From Arthrobacter rhizophilus (GTDB taxonomy: Bacteria > Actinomycetota > Actinomycetes > Actinomycetales > Micrococcaceae), in the NCBI RefSeq assembly GCF_026241105.1, contig NZ_JAPFFT010000004.1, forward strand, positions 62,001-126,000: a DNA stretch of 64,000 nt, read 5' to 3'. Both the position numbers and the translations under genes were made by a program. Shown in pieces: positions 16,553 to 25,929 of the stretch (position 1 is the first letter of the stretch; every line of letters begins with the position of its first letter). The notes below the pieces were generated by a model. That model had not been told where the DNA came from. It did no database searches and worked only from the letters and a program-made list of their open reading frames with translations.

Positions 16553-18077
16553 CGCGTTCGGCCTCGCCTTTCGCGGAAGTGATTGAGTCCTGGTTGGGCT
16601 GCCGCCGTTCAGGGAACGAGGCAACGTGGCGCCAAGGCAGAACCGATACGGCAGGGTTCTTGAGGTCCACCCGGAACCAATCCTTGGCACCGTTGAACAC
16701 CCCTCCATGGGGATCGTCCTCGCCTTGGATCCGAAGGGGGTCCAGATTTGGTTCCCAAATGTCCCACGCAATCCTCAACATCAAATATGCCGTCGCGGCC
16801 ATATGCAGCATCACGGCCATGACGTAGTACGGCATGTCGATGTTGTTCTGCACGGGGCCGCCGCTGCTGGTCTGGCCCAAATACATCCAGGTGGCGGTCC
16901 AATGCAGAGCCTCGGCAGCCTGCCAGAGCAGAAAGTCGCGCCAACGTGGCCGAGCCAAAGCCAGCAACGGCACGAGCCACAGCACAAACTGGGGCGAATA
17001 GACCTTGTTGCTCAAGATGAATGCAGCCACTATCAGGAAGGTCAGTTGGGCAAGCCGGGGGCGCCGCGCCGCCGTCAAAACCAATCCCGCAATCAAGACG
17101 CACGCAAGGAGGAACACGTTGAATGCCAAGGCGTTGGTGGCTTCCGGACCAAGTTGGACAAGGTGCAGGCGGTCTGCCACTAGGTTGTAGGCGAACCACA
17201 ACGAGCTGTATCCGGCCGGACGGTCCTGGGTGAAGTCGAAAAAGTACCGCCAGCCGGCTGGGTTGACGGCGGCGATCGGGATATTAACCGCAAGCCAGGC
17301 CGCTGCCGCCGAAACGCTCGTGGCAAAGAAGACCTTAAACCGGCCGCTGCGTAGCGCCAGCAGAAAGACTGCGCCCAGGATGAGCACCGGGTAAAGCTTG
17401 GTGGCGGTGCCCAGACCGATGAACACGCCGGCCAGGAAGGGACGTTCCTTCGCGAAGAAATACATCCCCACTGCGAGCATGGCTACGGCCCACATGTCCC
17501 AGTTGATGAAGCCGGCCAGCACGATCCCAGGGGCCAGGGCCACCATGGTTGCGTCCCAGGGCCGGCGTCGGTTGATGCGCGCGGTAGCCAGGACAGCCAC
17601 GATCCACAGGGCCACAATCAAGGTGGCATTCACATCGAAGTAGCCCAAGATCCGTTCCGGGCTGGCACCATGACCAGGTACCAACCATTCAGTAGCACCG
17701 GCTATCAGCCCGGCGATCACGGGATACTCGAAGAGGCTTTTCTGATCGAAGAACGGAAAGACGCCATCGGCGAGGCCTCGGCTGCGGAAGAGTTCGGGGA
17801 AATCCGAGTAGCACGTGGCGTAGAACTGCTGGGGTGCCTGCCAACCGTTGACCCTGCAATAGCCCTTGATCAGGATCGCCAGCAATGCGGCAACGATCGT
17901 GAGGATGATCAGGACGCGTTCAACGGTGAAGAATCCGGGGGAGATGGCTCCAGGAGAGGAACGCCGGCCGAGGGGTCCTCCGATTAGTTCGGTGAAGTTC
18001 CTCAGCAAGGAGTCGCTACGGCTGGGAACCACAAAGCTCGCAGGCTTTTGCTGGATGTGCGGCTTGGTCTCCTGCAT
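16545..18077 (-). CDS. GT87-type polyprenol-dependent membrane glycosyltransferase
   Basis: A 510-residue multi-spanning protein with about ten hydrophobic helices. The extracytoplasmic loop after helix 1 (CYSDFPELFRSRGLADGVFPF, with FEYPVIAGL) is characteristic of DUF2029/GT87 proteins, the GT-C fold mannosyl- and arabinosyl-transferases of Actinobacteria; the acidic catalytic residue is probably in the CYSD segment. These use polyprenyl-phosphate sugars to build lipoglycans or wall polymers. Overlap with the oxidoreductase gene suggests a shared transcript. Acceptor and sugar are unknown. Confidence 0.82.
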   Translation of the reverse strand: MQETKPHIQQKPASFVVPSRSDSLLRNFTELIGGPLGRRSSPGAISPGFFTVERVLIILTIVAALLAILIKGYCRVNGWQAPQQFYATCYSDFPELFRSRGLADGVFPFFDQKSLFEYPVIAGLIAGATEWLVPGHGASPERILGYFDVNATLIVALWIVAVLATARINRRRPWDATMVALAPGIVLAGFINWDMWAVAMLAVGMYFFAKERPFLAGVFIGLGTATKLYPVLILGAVFLLALRSGRFKVFFATSVSAAAAWLAVNIPIAAVNPAGWRYFFDFTQDRPAGYSSLWFAYNLVADRLHLVQLGPEATNALAFNVFLLACVLIAGLVLTAARRPRLAQLTFLIVAAFILSNKVYSPQFVLWLVPLLALARPRWRDFLLWQAAEALHWTATWMYLGQTSSGGPVQNNIDMPYYVMAVMLHMAATAYLMLRIAWDIWEPNLDPLRIQGEDDPHGGVFNGAKDWFRVDLKNPAVSVLPWRHVASFPERRQPNQDSITSAKGEAERDG

Positions 18078-18235
18078 GCAATCGAGCTTACCTTCAGCCG
18101 CGCCGGACGGCGTCGAGTCCGGCTCGCCCCGAGCCCCGCCCCAGCCGAGCTCCGCCGAGCCTCACCCCAAGTCCGCCCCGAGCCCGCTCGCCCCAACTGC
18201 CCGCCCCGAGCCCGCCCGATGAAGTCCTTAAAAGG

Positions 18236-18267
18236 CGGAAGCCCACGCATAGCCGCGTGGGCTTCCG
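18236..18267 (-). terminator. strong hairpin terminator for small-ORF locus
   Basis: CGGAAGCCCACGC (18236-18248) and GCGTGGGCTTCCG (18255-18267) form a perfect 13-bp stem with a 6-base loop. Read on the minus strand the stem is followed by CCTTTT, so it should end transcription coming from the 46-aa ORF before the GT87 gene. Confidence 0.75.
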
Positions 18268-18324
18268 AGGCGAACGGTCCGATGTGTGCCATCAGTCCCT
18301 CCTGAATTGCAGTGGTGGGGACAC

Positions 18325-18465
18325 TCAGCGGATGATTCCCATTTGGTGCAGGACGACGTAGACGTCTTCCCTGCGCTGATCCAGCAGTTGTCCGTTGAAG
18401 AGAGTCCTGTCTTTGACGACAGGTTTGCCGTTGAAGACCATCAGGTCCTTTAGGCGCTTGGCCAT
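18325..18465 (-). CDS. small protein, 46 aa, unknown function
   Basis: ATG (complement of 18463-18465) follows an almost perfect anti-16S match, AAAGGAGGTGA, at ideal spacing. The product starts MAKRLKDLMVFNGKP and ends YVVLHQMGIIR; it is basic at the N-terminus, has no signal peptide or membrane segment, and I know no family for it. An in-frame ATG 17 codons upstream exists but lacks a ribosome site. A hairpin terminator lies 57 bases after the stop, giving the ORF a self-contained transcription unit. The gene shares strand and ribosome-site style with the 26-aa ORF upstream, suggesting one locus. Confidence 0.6.
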   Translation of the reverse strand: MAKRLKDLMVFNGKPVVKDRTLFNGQLLDQRREDVYVVLHQMGIIR

Positions 18466-18813
18466 GGTGGTGTCACCTCCTTTCGTTGTGGAAGAGAATT
18501 GCCCGAATTCGGACATGACAATTAAGTCCCCTGAATTCGAAAGAAAACAGGGGAGGAAATAGGCACGTGAATGCCGGCAATGATGGGCCGGATTAAGCGG
18601 ATTGTTAGAATGACCGTGGATAGTACCGGAGCATGGAGTTCCGTTACGTGGTATCCAGGGGGCAGCCGTCCCCAACAAGAAGCTGGTTCCGAACTATGAG
18701 GAAACTGCGCACCACGTCAATCGCGTGATACCGCTCAATGGCAGGCCCAACTCGGATCCTGATTGCACCTTGAAGCGCCCCAATAATCAGGGGCGGAAGT
18801 GCATCAGGAGAGG
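18466..18813 (-). other. gap between two small ORFs, possible frameshifted reading frame
   Basis: No standard gene is visible. One minus-strand frame stays open from inside the 26-aa ORF to 18644 and reads plausibly as protein in its second half (IERYHAIDVVRSFLIVRN), but it has no ribosome site or good start. It could be the out-of-frame remainder of an originally longer protein that began at 18894. CGAATTC (about 18510-18516) and GAATTCG (about 18536-18542) form a spaced inverted repeat upstream of the 46-aa ORF. Confidence 0.3.
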
Positions 18814-18894
18814 TTAGGCCGCAAAACGGCGTCGAGCAGCGAAGGCCGGGGTGCCAGCAACGGTCATCTTCCATCCGCTAGTCAAAGTAATCAT
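18814..18894 (-). CDS. putative 26-aa peptide
   Basis: ATG (complement of 18892-18894) is preceded by AAAGGAGGTT eight bases away, one of the best ribosome sites in the window. The peptide reads MITLTSGWKMTVAGTPAF then AARRRFAA and stops at TAA. It has no leader/core features of a known RiPP class that I can name, and no modifying enzyme is adjacent. Upstream (18900-19050) the DNA is unusually AT-rich, consistent with a promoter. It may be a free peptide, a leader peptide controlling downstream genes, or the start of a frameshifted longer protein. Confidence 0.45.
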   Translation of the reverse strand: MITLTSGWKMTVAGTPAFAARRRFAA

Positions 18895-19052
18895 TTTCCC
18901 AACCTCCTTTTCTGCTTTGGCACCACCGCAGCTGACTTGCTGGGTAGTGCACGCCTTAATCCCGGCGGATCGCTCTGGGATCAAAAATAAAGTTACACCA
19001 TGAATCGTGCTGTTGACCAGCCAATTACAAACAATTTATAAATTAATTCCTC

Positions 19053-19637
19053 TTACAGTCCCCAGCGAAGAATTGCCGGCGTCCGCTTGTCCCATCCCAA
19101 GGTACAAACTTTGGCTGTTCCCAGGACAAAGTGGCGCCCTTCCCTGGCATCCAATTCAAGCCAACGGGCCGTGAGGATGCGGGAGAAATGGCCATGGGCA
19201 ACAATCAGGACGTTGTCCATCCCGGACTCCAGGACGCGGGCGATGATCTTGTCGGCACGGGCCGCCACGGAGTCGAGCGTCTCTCCGTTGGGGACGCCAT
19301 CGAACCAGATGAGGTAGTCCGGGTTGTCCTTGCGGATGAGGTCCGAGCTGATCCCTTCGTAATCTCCGTAATTCCACTCCACGGCCAGCGGCTCGTGGAC
19401 AGCGTCGGGGAAACCGGCCAGCTCCGCGGTACGACGGGCTCGGCGCAGCGGGGAAGTCAGGACGAGGTCGAAGTCGATGCCTTCCAGGATCTTGCGCGCT
19501 TCCACGGCCTGCTGCTCGCCTTCCACCGTCAACGGGAGATCGGTCAATCCCGTGTACTGGCCACTCTTGGACCATTCGGTCTCCCCGTGGCGCATGATCC
19601 AGAGCTGTGGCCGGGCGGGCTTGGCTGCTTCGTTCAC
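19053..19637 (-). CDS. histidine phosphatase family protein (phosphoglycerate mutase-like)
   Basis: A 194-residue branch-1 histidine phosphatase. The catalytic RHG motif with following glutamate is in IMRHGETEWSKSGQYTG, the second arginine is in SPLRRARRTAEL, and the second histidine is in VLIVAHGHFSRIL. Relatives include acid phosphatases, phosphoglycerate mutase-like proteins and alpha-ribazole phosphatase. The GTG start at 19637 abuts the stop of the CCA-adding enzyme (TAAGTG), and AGAGGAG overlaps that stop, so the two are translated from one message. Substrate unknown. Confidence 0.88.
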   Translation of the reverse strand: MNEAAKPARPQLWIMRHGETEWSKSGQYTGLTDLPLTVEGEQQAVEARKILEGIDFDLVLTSPLRRARRTAELAGFPDAVHEPLAVEWNYGDYEGISSDLIRKDNPDYLIWFDGVPNGETLDSVAARADKIIARVLESGMDNVLIVAHGHFSRILTARWLELDAREGRHFVLGTAKVCTLGWDKRTPAILRWGL

Positions 19638-21134
19638 TTAGGACTCCTCTGGTTCGGCAATGCCGGCATGGGCATCGACGGATGGTTCCGATGAAAGTTC
19701 GACGGCGGACTCGGGCTGCTCTGCCCACCACGCCAAAAGCTTGGATTCGGCGTCCTCCGGGGACGACGGACCGTTTTCCATGCGCTCTTCCAGCAGGAAC
19801 TTGTAGGCCCGTCCAACCGCGGGCCCGGGCCTGAGTCCCAGCAAAGCCATGATGCGCGCTCCATCCAAGTCCGGGCGGATGGCATTGAGCGATTCCTGTT
19901 CGGCCAGGACGTCAATCCGTTGCTCAAGGTCATCGTAGGCAAAGGAGAGCCGCTCTGCCTTGCGTTGGTTACGCGTAGTGACATCTGAGCGGGTCAGTCG
20001 ATGCAGGCGCTCCAGCAGGGGTCCTGCATCTGCCACGTAGCGGCGGACGGCGGAATCGGTCCAGCCCGCATCCCCGTATCCGTAGAAGCGCATGTGCAGC
20101 TCGACGAGCCGCGCCACGGCCTTGATCGTGTCGTTGTCGAAGCGCAAGGCTTTCATGCGCTTCGCGGTCAGCTTCGAACCGACCATGTCGTGGTGGCGGA
20201 AGCTCACCGCGCCGCCCGGTTCGAACCGGCGCGTAGCCGGCTTCCCGACGTCGTGCATTAACGCGGCGAAGCGCAATACAAAGTCCGGCCCAGGTACCGG
20301 GCCATCCGAACCGGTCTCAAGCGACGCGGCCTGCTCCAGGACTTGCAGGGAATGCTGGTAGACGTCTTTGTGCCGGTGGTGCTCATCGGCTTCAAGGCGC
20401 AACGCAGAGACCTCGGGCAGGACGAACTCCGCCAGGCCGGTGTCGACTAGGAGGTCGATTCCCGCCCGCGGATTCGCGCCATTGATGAGCTTGACGAGTT
20501 CCTCGCGCACGCGTTCGGCGGAAATGATCTTGATCCGCTCAGCCATTCCGGACATGGCGAGGCGGACGTCGTCGTGCACTGCAACGCCAAGCTGCGCCGC
20601 GAAGCGGGCGGCCCGCATCATGCGCAGCGGATCATCGGAGAACGACGATTCGGGGGATCCCGGGGTAGCAAGCACCGAGGCGTGGAGATCGCGCACCCCG
20701 CCGAACGGATCCACGAGCTCGAGGGAGGGCAGCCTGAGCGCCATGGCATTGATGGTGAAGTCGCGGCGGAGGAGATCGTCCAGCAGCGACGAGCCGAAGG
20801 CCACCACCGGCTTGCGGGAGGCCGCATCGTAGGCCTCGGCGCGGTACGTGGTGATCTCAATCTGGAAGCCGGACTTCTTCATTCCGATCGTTCCGAAGGC
20901 TCGGCCAATCTCCCAGAAATTGTCCGCCCACCTCTTGATGATGGAAAGCGTCTGGTCCGGAGTGGCGTCAGTGGTGAAATCCAGGTCCGGGGAGACGCGT
21001 CCCAGGAAGAGGTCCCGCACCGGCCCGCCCACCAGCGACAGTTCGAATCCAGCGTCCACGAACCGCTGACCGAGGTCCAGGACCACTGGATCCATCTGGA
21101 AATTGACTGAAGAACTGTCCAATACTTGCGCCAT
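19638..21134 (-). CDS. cca: CCA tRNA nucleotidyltransferase
   Basis: A 498-residue class-II tRNA nucleotidyltransferase that adds or repairs the 3'-CCA end of tRNAs. The nucleotidyltransferase signature LVGGPVRDLFLG and the metal-binding DLDFTTDATPDQ are at residues about 35-65, the NAMALRLPSLELVDPFGG region follows, and an HD domain (ALMHDVGKPATRRF) is in the C-terminal half, typical of actinobacterial enzymes. This gene sits upstream of murJ on the opposite strand with the NUDIX gene between, the conserved actinobacterial arrangement close to trxBA and the origin. Confidence 0.93.
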   Translation of the reverse strand: MAQVLDSSSVNFQMDPVVLDLGQRFVDAGFELSLVGGPVRDLFLGRVSPDLDFTTDATPDQTLSIIKRWADNFWEIGRAFGTIGMKKSGFQIEITTYRAEAYDAASRKPVVAFGSSLLDDLLRRDFTINAMALRLPSLELVDPFGGVRDLHASVLATPGSPESSFSDDPLRMMRAARFAAQLGVAVHDDVRLAMSGMAERIKIISAERVREELVKLINGANPRAGIDLLVDTGLAEFVLPEVSALRLEADEHHRHKDVYQHSLQVLEQAASLETGSDGPVPGPDFVLRFAALMHDVGKPATRRFEPGGAVSFRHHDMVGSKLTAKRMKALRFDNDTIKAVARLVELHMRFYGYGDAGWTDSAVRRYVADAGPLLERLHRLTRSDVTTRNQRKAERLSFAYDDLEQRIDVLAEQESLNAIRPDLDGARIMALLGLRPGPAVGRAYKFLLEERMENGPSSPEDAESKLLAWWAEQPESAVELSSEPSVDAHAGIAEPEES

Positions 21135-21311
21135 AGTTCCTTAAGCTTGTCAGATTTCACGGCGCCATCACACCGATCGTCGTCATTACAGGGAGACACA
21201 GCGCGATTGCGCGATTACAGCACCGGGATCACGGCCGAACGCCATCCGCACGTCACCGTGAGTCCATGTCCCGGTCATCACCAACGGGCAAGAGTCGTTA
21301 GAGTGGACTTC

Positions 21312-21860
21312 ATGGCCAACCCGATCCCGAGTGCTCCTGGCAGGAGGACGAATGCACCATTGCCGTCGGCAATTGGTGCTCACGTCGCGCCCGCTCCGCA
21401 CACGGCCCAGGCCGCCCTTCCGACCGTGGAGGAGGTCTCTGCCGGCGGCGTCGTAGTGGACACGTCCGACGGCGAACTGAGGGTTGCGATCATCGCCCGC
21501 CTTAATAGGGGTGGCCGGCTTGAGTGGTGCCTGCCGAAGGGACATCCGGAAGGCAAGGAAAACAACGAGGAAGCCGCAGTCCGCGAGATCGCCGAAGAGA
21601 CCGGAATCGAAGGCAACGTCCTGGCTCCACTCGGAAGCATCGACTACTGGTTCACCGTGAGCGGGCACCGTGTACACAAAACCGTGCACCATTTCCTGCT
21701 CCGCGCCACGGGCGGCGAGCTGACCATCGAGAACGATCCCGATCAAGAGGCCATAGACGCAGCTTGGGTTCCCCTCCAGGATCTGGCACGCAAGTTGTCC
21801 TTCCCCAATGAGCGGCGCATCGCGGATCTGGCCCGGGAAGTCCTGCCCGAACACCTCTAA
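21312..21860 (+). CDS. NUDIX hydrolase
   Basis: A 182-residue NUDIX protein. The NUDIX box is intact: GHPEGKENNEEAAVREIAEE plus TGI (GX5EX7REUXEEXGU). A Pro/Ala-rich 40-residue N-terminal extension precedes the domain. It hydrolyses a nucleoside diphosphate linked to another moiety. In Actinobacteria a NUDIX protein between cca and murJ is conserved, which suggests a link to RNA or wall-precursor metabolism, not yet assigned. The start ATG at 21312 is the likeliest, but a GTG nine bases earlier is in frame. Confidence 0.88.
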   Translation: MANPIPSAPGRRTNAPLPSAIGAHVAPAPHTAQAALPTVEEVSAGGVVVDTSDGELRVAIIARLNRGGRLEWCLPKGHPEGKENNEEAAVREIAEETGIEGNVLAPLGSIDYWFTVSGHRVHKTVHHFLLRATGGELTIENDPDQEAIDAAWVPLQDLARKLSFPNERRIADLAREVLPEHL

Positions 21861-21924
21861 CGCGGCGTTTCACACCGCCTAACGCCGGTTTGACGCAACA
21901 GGCAGCCCGGCTCATGGGACGATA

Positions 21925-24012
21925 ATGACAATGTCTGCCGCCAAATCAACCCAGTCAGTCCAGTCCGGAGAAACCCGTTCCAGCGCCGTCATGGCCGCCG
22001 GCACGCTCGTTTCACGGTTTCTCGGCTTCGCCAAAACGTGGATGCTTGGCGCCGCGCTCGGCCTGGGATCGACGGTCAATGACACCTTCATCAATGCCAA
22101 CAACCTGCCCAACCTGATCTTCCTTCTGGTGGCCGGTGGCGTTTTCAATGCGGTGCTGGTGCCGCAGATCATCAAAGCCAGCAAGGGACCGGACCGGGGC
22201 GCGGACTACATCAGCCGGCTGCTGACTCTGGCTGTGTTGGTTCTCCTGACACTGACAGCATTGGTCACGCTAGCCGCACCGATCGTCATCGACCTCACCA
22301 CCCAGGGCTATTCGCCACAGCAAAAATCGATCGCGGTGACCTTCGCCTTCTATTGCCTGCCGCAGATCTTCTTCTACGGTTTGTACGCGCTCCTGACCCA
22401 GATACTCAACGCCAACGGCGCCTTCGGTCCCGCCATGTGGGCGCCGATCCTGAACAATGTGGTGGCCATCGCAGGACTGGGCATGTTCATCTGGATCCTC
22501 GGTGCCAACAACACCAACCCCCACACCCTGGACAACTGGGGGCCCTTCCAAACCTTCCTGATTGCGGGTTTCTCCACCGTGGGTGTGCTCGCCCAGACGG
22601 CCATACTGCTCATCCCGGTGATCCGCTTGCGGCTCGGTCTCCGGCCCCGCTTCGGCTGGCGGGGCGTGGGCCTGGGCCAGGCAGCAAAGCTGAGCGTCTG
22701 GACGCTCCTGACCGCCGCCGTCGGGCAGCTCGCTTTCCTCTATGTCATGAGGATCGCCACCATTCCCGGATCCGAGCGCCTCCGCCTCGAGCACGCGCAA
22801 GACCCGGCCGCAGCCACGCTTCCCGGTAACGCGGTCCTGGAAGTCGCCAGCCAGCTTTACCTGCTGCCGCACTCGATCATCGCGTTGTCGCTCGCTACCG
22901 TGTTGTTCAACCGCATGACCCGTGCCTCCCAAGCCGGCAACAAAGCCGAGTTGCGTGAAGCGCTTTCCCACGGACTGCGGACCATGGCCGTCGCCACCGT
23001 TTTCGGGGCGCTGGCACTCTTTGCCCTCGCCGGCCCGCTGGGCATGTTCTTCTCCGGCGGGAAGCCCCAGGACGGTGTCATGCTGGCACAGACGCTCACG
23101 ATCCTCGCGTTGAGCACACCGTTCATGAGTGCCAACTTCATGATGTCCCGCGTGTTCTACGCCAATGAGGACGCCAGAACCCCGTTCTACATCCAACTCA
23201 TGTTGGCGCTACTGAACGTTGTAGGCGCGTTCATCATCCAGTTCCTGCCGGTCGCCCAGATCATCTTCGCGATCGCCGTCCTGTACACCCTCGGCAACAT
23301 CCTTTCCGTGGTCATCAGCGTCTGGTTCCTGAGGCGCCTCCTCGGCCATGTGGACGGCCCCCGGATTGCCAACTCCTACATCCGCATGGGCTACGCGGCC
23401 CTAGGCTCGGCGGTCGCCGGCGCTTTGGCCCTGTGGTTACTCGGCAGCTACCATGCCGATGGTTTCGCCTGGAGCAGCAGGCCTGCCGCCTTGGTGACGG
23501 TGATCGTCGTCGGGCCCGTCATGCTGCTTGCTTACCTCTTCCTGCTGCGCCTCTTCCATGTCAGCGAACTGCGCGACCTGCTCCTGCCCGTGCTTGGCCG
23601 CCTCGGACGGGGCGTTCCGGTGGCACCAGAGCCGTCCGCCAGCGAAACGCCAACCCCGACGCCGGTTCGCGCCACAGTGTCCGACGATACCGGGCTCATT
23701 CCGCGCATCTCGGGCGAATTCGACGCAGCGTCGTTCCGCGCCGGTCCCGCCTTGGAAACCCTCCCGTCCAAGCACGGGAGGGATGCGGGCCATGATTCCG
23801 ACGGCATTGCCGATGCGGCCATTGCGGAGGGGCAAGGCAAGGTGGATGCCTGGTCCGATGTCGAGAAGTCCTACCTGCCGGACGAGGACCTCCCCAGCAC
23901 CGCCCAAGGAGGCGCGGGCCGCCCGGGCATTCCGCTACCTGGCCGCCGCACCTATCAGGGCCCGCTGGGAAACAACCCCTATTTCCGCGGTGGACCTCAG
24001 CGCAAACAGTGA
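21925..24012 (+). CDS. murJ: murein lipid II flippase MurJ
   Basis: A 695-residue MOP-superfamily flippase. The start region SAVMAAGTLVSRFLGFAKTW and the NANNLPNLIFLLVAGGVFNA segment are hallmark MurJ sequences; about 14 transmembrane helices fill residues 25-560. The enzyme moves lipid II across the membrane for peptidoglycan synthesis. A hydrophilic tail of about 135 residues (from about 560) follows the last helix. In mycobacteria the homologous tail carries a pseudokinase domain; here that domain appears as a separate protein encoded 142 bases downstream. It may start two codons later at an internal ATG. Confidence 0.93.
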   Translation: MTMSAAKSTQSVQSGETRSSAVMAAGTLVSRFLGFAKTWMLGAALGLGSTVNDTFINANNLPNLIFLLVAGGVFNAVLVPQIIKASKGPDRGADYISRLLTLAVLVLLTLTALVTLAAPIVIDLTTQGYSPQQKSIAVTFAFYCLPQIFFYGLYALLTQILNANGAFGPAMWAPILNNVVAIAGLGMFIWILGANNTNPHTLDNWGPFQTFLIAGFSTVGVLAQTAILLIPVIRLRLGLRPRFGWRGVGLGQAAKLSVWTLLTAAVGQLAFLYVMRIATIPGSERLRLEHAQDPAAATLPGNAVLEVASQLYLLPHSIIALSLATVLFNRMTRASQAGNKAELREALSHGLRTMAVATVFGALALFALAGPLGMFFSGGKPQDGVMLAQTLTILALSTPFMSANFMMSRVFYANEDARTPFYIQLMLALLNVVGAFIIQFLPVAQIIFAIAVLYTLGNILSVVISVWFLRRLLGHVDGPRIANSYIRMGYAALGSAVAGALALWLLGSYHADGFAWSSRPAALVTVIVVGPVMLLAYLFLLRLFHVSELRDLLLPVLGRLGRGVPVAPEPSASETPTPTPVRATVSDDTGLIPRISGEFDAASFRAGPALETLPSKHGRDAGHDSDGIADAAIAEGQGKVDAWSDVEKSYLPDEDLPSTAQGGAGRPGIPLPGRRTYQGPLGNNPYFRGGPQRKQ

Positions 24013-24154
24013 CGCATCGGCGCAAACCGGGGGCCAGAACGGCCCAATCCGCTAGGATCAGAAACTAATACAGGTAGTTGCAGACCACGGGTCACCCGGC
24101 TGGCCGGATCCCGTATTCAGGACCCGCAGCTTCCGGACAGTCTAGGAGGAACCC

Positions 24155-25804
24155 GTGTCCCACCCGATCGATGTCGGATCAGTGCTTGGCGGCCGCTACA
24201 AAGTCACAGCCACCGTGTTGACTTCGCACGACCAAGATCTGGTGCTCGACGGCGTCGACCAGGTCCTTAACAGGCCCGTCAGTATTCTCGTGGCCGGCCC
24301 CGGAAACGCCGATCAAGTTGCCAAGAGCGCCCGGGAAGTAGCCACCGGTGAACGGCCCGGGCACGTCCAGATCCTCGATCTCGGCGTCAGCGACAGCACC
24401 ACGTACCTCATCACGAACCACAGCAGTGCTCCTGATCTGTTGGACCTCGTGGTGGCCACCAACCCGCCGTACGTCGAGCCGTTCTTCACGGACACGCTCG
24501 GAAGCGAGATCTTCGGCCAAGCCCGGTCCCGCGAGCCCGAAACCTACGACGGACTGTACGACGACGAAGAGCACGACGCCGAGTACATCAATTACGACGA
24601 CGACGAGCCCAATCCGGCCGGTGCATCGCAAGCAGCAGCAGCACCCGCCGAAGACAAGCGCCGCCCGGTGGTTCCTCCCTTGCCTGCCAGCCGGCCCGCT
24701 TCGGCCCCAGGTGGCATTGGTTCCCGCATCGCCGCTGCGGCAGCTGGAGCAGGGGCAGCGGCCGCTGCTGCTGTGAAGGGTTCCGGCACCGGCAAGCCAA
24801 ACAGCGACGACGGCCAGCGCACGCGTGCAGCCACCGCCTCCACCGAGGCGTCTTCGACCGTACAGCCGAACCAGACCGCCCCCCAGCAAATCCAGAAGGG
24901 GCCCGCAACACAGGCCGTTCCAGCGTCGACTCCTCCTGCGCCGGCGTCTGCGAGCCCTTCCCAGGACGCCAAGGTCTCGCTCTGGTCCGAGGACGACTAC
25001 GGTTTCGTCAACGACGACGCCGCCACCTCCCGTGGTGCCGCCGGCGCTGCTGCAGGCGGCGCTTCGGGCGGGTACAACCGGGGCGCGTCGAGTTTCCCGG
25101 CCACGGCCCGGGAGCAAGCGGATCCGCTTGACGAGGACGAATACTACGACGACGAGCCCGTACGCGAGCCCCGTTCCTTCCGGTGGCTGGTGGGTGGCGT
25201 CCTCGCCGCCGTCCTGATCGTCGGATTGATACTTGCGGTCACCAACCTCGGTAGTCTCATCCCGGGCGGCACTCCCGCGGCCAAGCAGTCCACCCCGGCG
25301 TCTCAAACAGGATCCGGACAGCCGAGCAGCACCGAGTCGGCCACAGCCGTTGCGGCACCGCCAGTCATTGATGGTGTCACCCGCATGGGCGATTTCGAGT
25401 TTGCGGCGAGCTATGACAAAGACTTGGTCAAGGCCTTCGACGGCAACGCCGCGAGCTACTGGTCAGACATGGAGTTCGCCACGGCAGACTGGGGTGGACT
25501 CGCACCTGACGGAGTTTCCCTGCTGGTCAAGCTCAAGGCGCCCGCGCAGGTCAAGTCCGTCACACTGAGCCAGTTGGGTGCTTCCGGTGGAAACATCAGC
25601 GTTTACACCAACGATCGTCCGGCGATGGACGGCGCCAAGCTGGTAGGCACCAACAGCTTCACCTCTCCGGAACTCACCATGCCGCTCAGTACCCCCGCAA
25701 CAGCCCAGTACGTGATCATCTCCATCAAATCGCTGCCTAAGCTGACCGCGCCCAAGACCCGCTACGGTTTCGGCCTACGCCTCGCCGAGATCAAGGTCCA
25801 GTAA
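24155..25804 (+). CDS. pseudokinase-like membrane protein with discoidin-like extracellular domain
   Basis: A 549-residue protein. Residues 1-110 resemble the N-lobe of actinobacterial Ser/Thr kinases (VGSVLGGRYKVTATVL) but no catalytic HRD or DFG motif follows, so it is a pseudokinase fragment. Residues 150-300 are acidic, Ala/Pro/Ser-rich and disordered. One transmembrane helix (about 350-370, WLVGGVLAAVLIVGLILAV) precedes an outer domain of about 130 residues with the ligand-binding beta-sandwich look of a discoidin/F5-8C domain (KAFDGNAASYWSDMEF). AGGAGG lies upstream. The position after murJ matches the split form of the MviN-pseudokinase that regulates wall synthesis through FHA proteins. 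Confidence 0.75.
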   Translation: MSHPIDVGSVLGGRYKVTATVLTSHDQDLVLDGVDQVLNRPVSILVAGPGNADQVAKSAREVATGERPGHVQILDLGVSDSTTYLITNHSSAPDLLDLVVATNPPYVEPFFTDTLGSEIFGQARSREPETYDGLYDDEEHDAEYINYDDDEPNPAGASQAAAAPAEDKRRPVVPPLPASRPASAPGGIGSRIAAAAAGAGAAAAAAVKGSGTGKPNSDDGQRTRAATASTEASSTVQPNQTAPQQIQKGPATQAVPASTPPAPASASPSQDAKVSLWSEDDYGFVNDDAATSRGAAGAAAGGASGGYNRGASSFPATAREQADPLDEDEYYDDEPVREPRSFRWLVGGVLAAVLIVGLILAVTNLGSLIPGGTPAAKQSTPASQTGSGQPSSTESATAVAAPPVIDGVTRMGDFEFAASYDKDLVKAFDGNAASYWSDMEFATADWGGLAPDGVSLLVKLKAPAQVKSVTLSQLGASGGNISVYTNDRPAMDGAKLVGTNSFTSPELTMPLSTPATAQYVIISIKSLPKLTAPKTRYGFGLRLAEIKVQ

Positions 25805-25929
25805 ATCCACGGTCCAGTAGTTGACGGCAAGGGCCGTCAACTCAGGTAACGGAGCCTGCGTCCTTCCATGACCCGCGCCACCAGACGGTACCCTGAATGG
25901 TGGTGGATATCAGGGTCCCCGGAAACGCC

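Noticed and set aside
18644..18874. 76-codon minus-strand frame as an independent gene
   Set aside because: Starts inside the 26-aa ORF with no ribosome site; kept only as a possible frameshift product.
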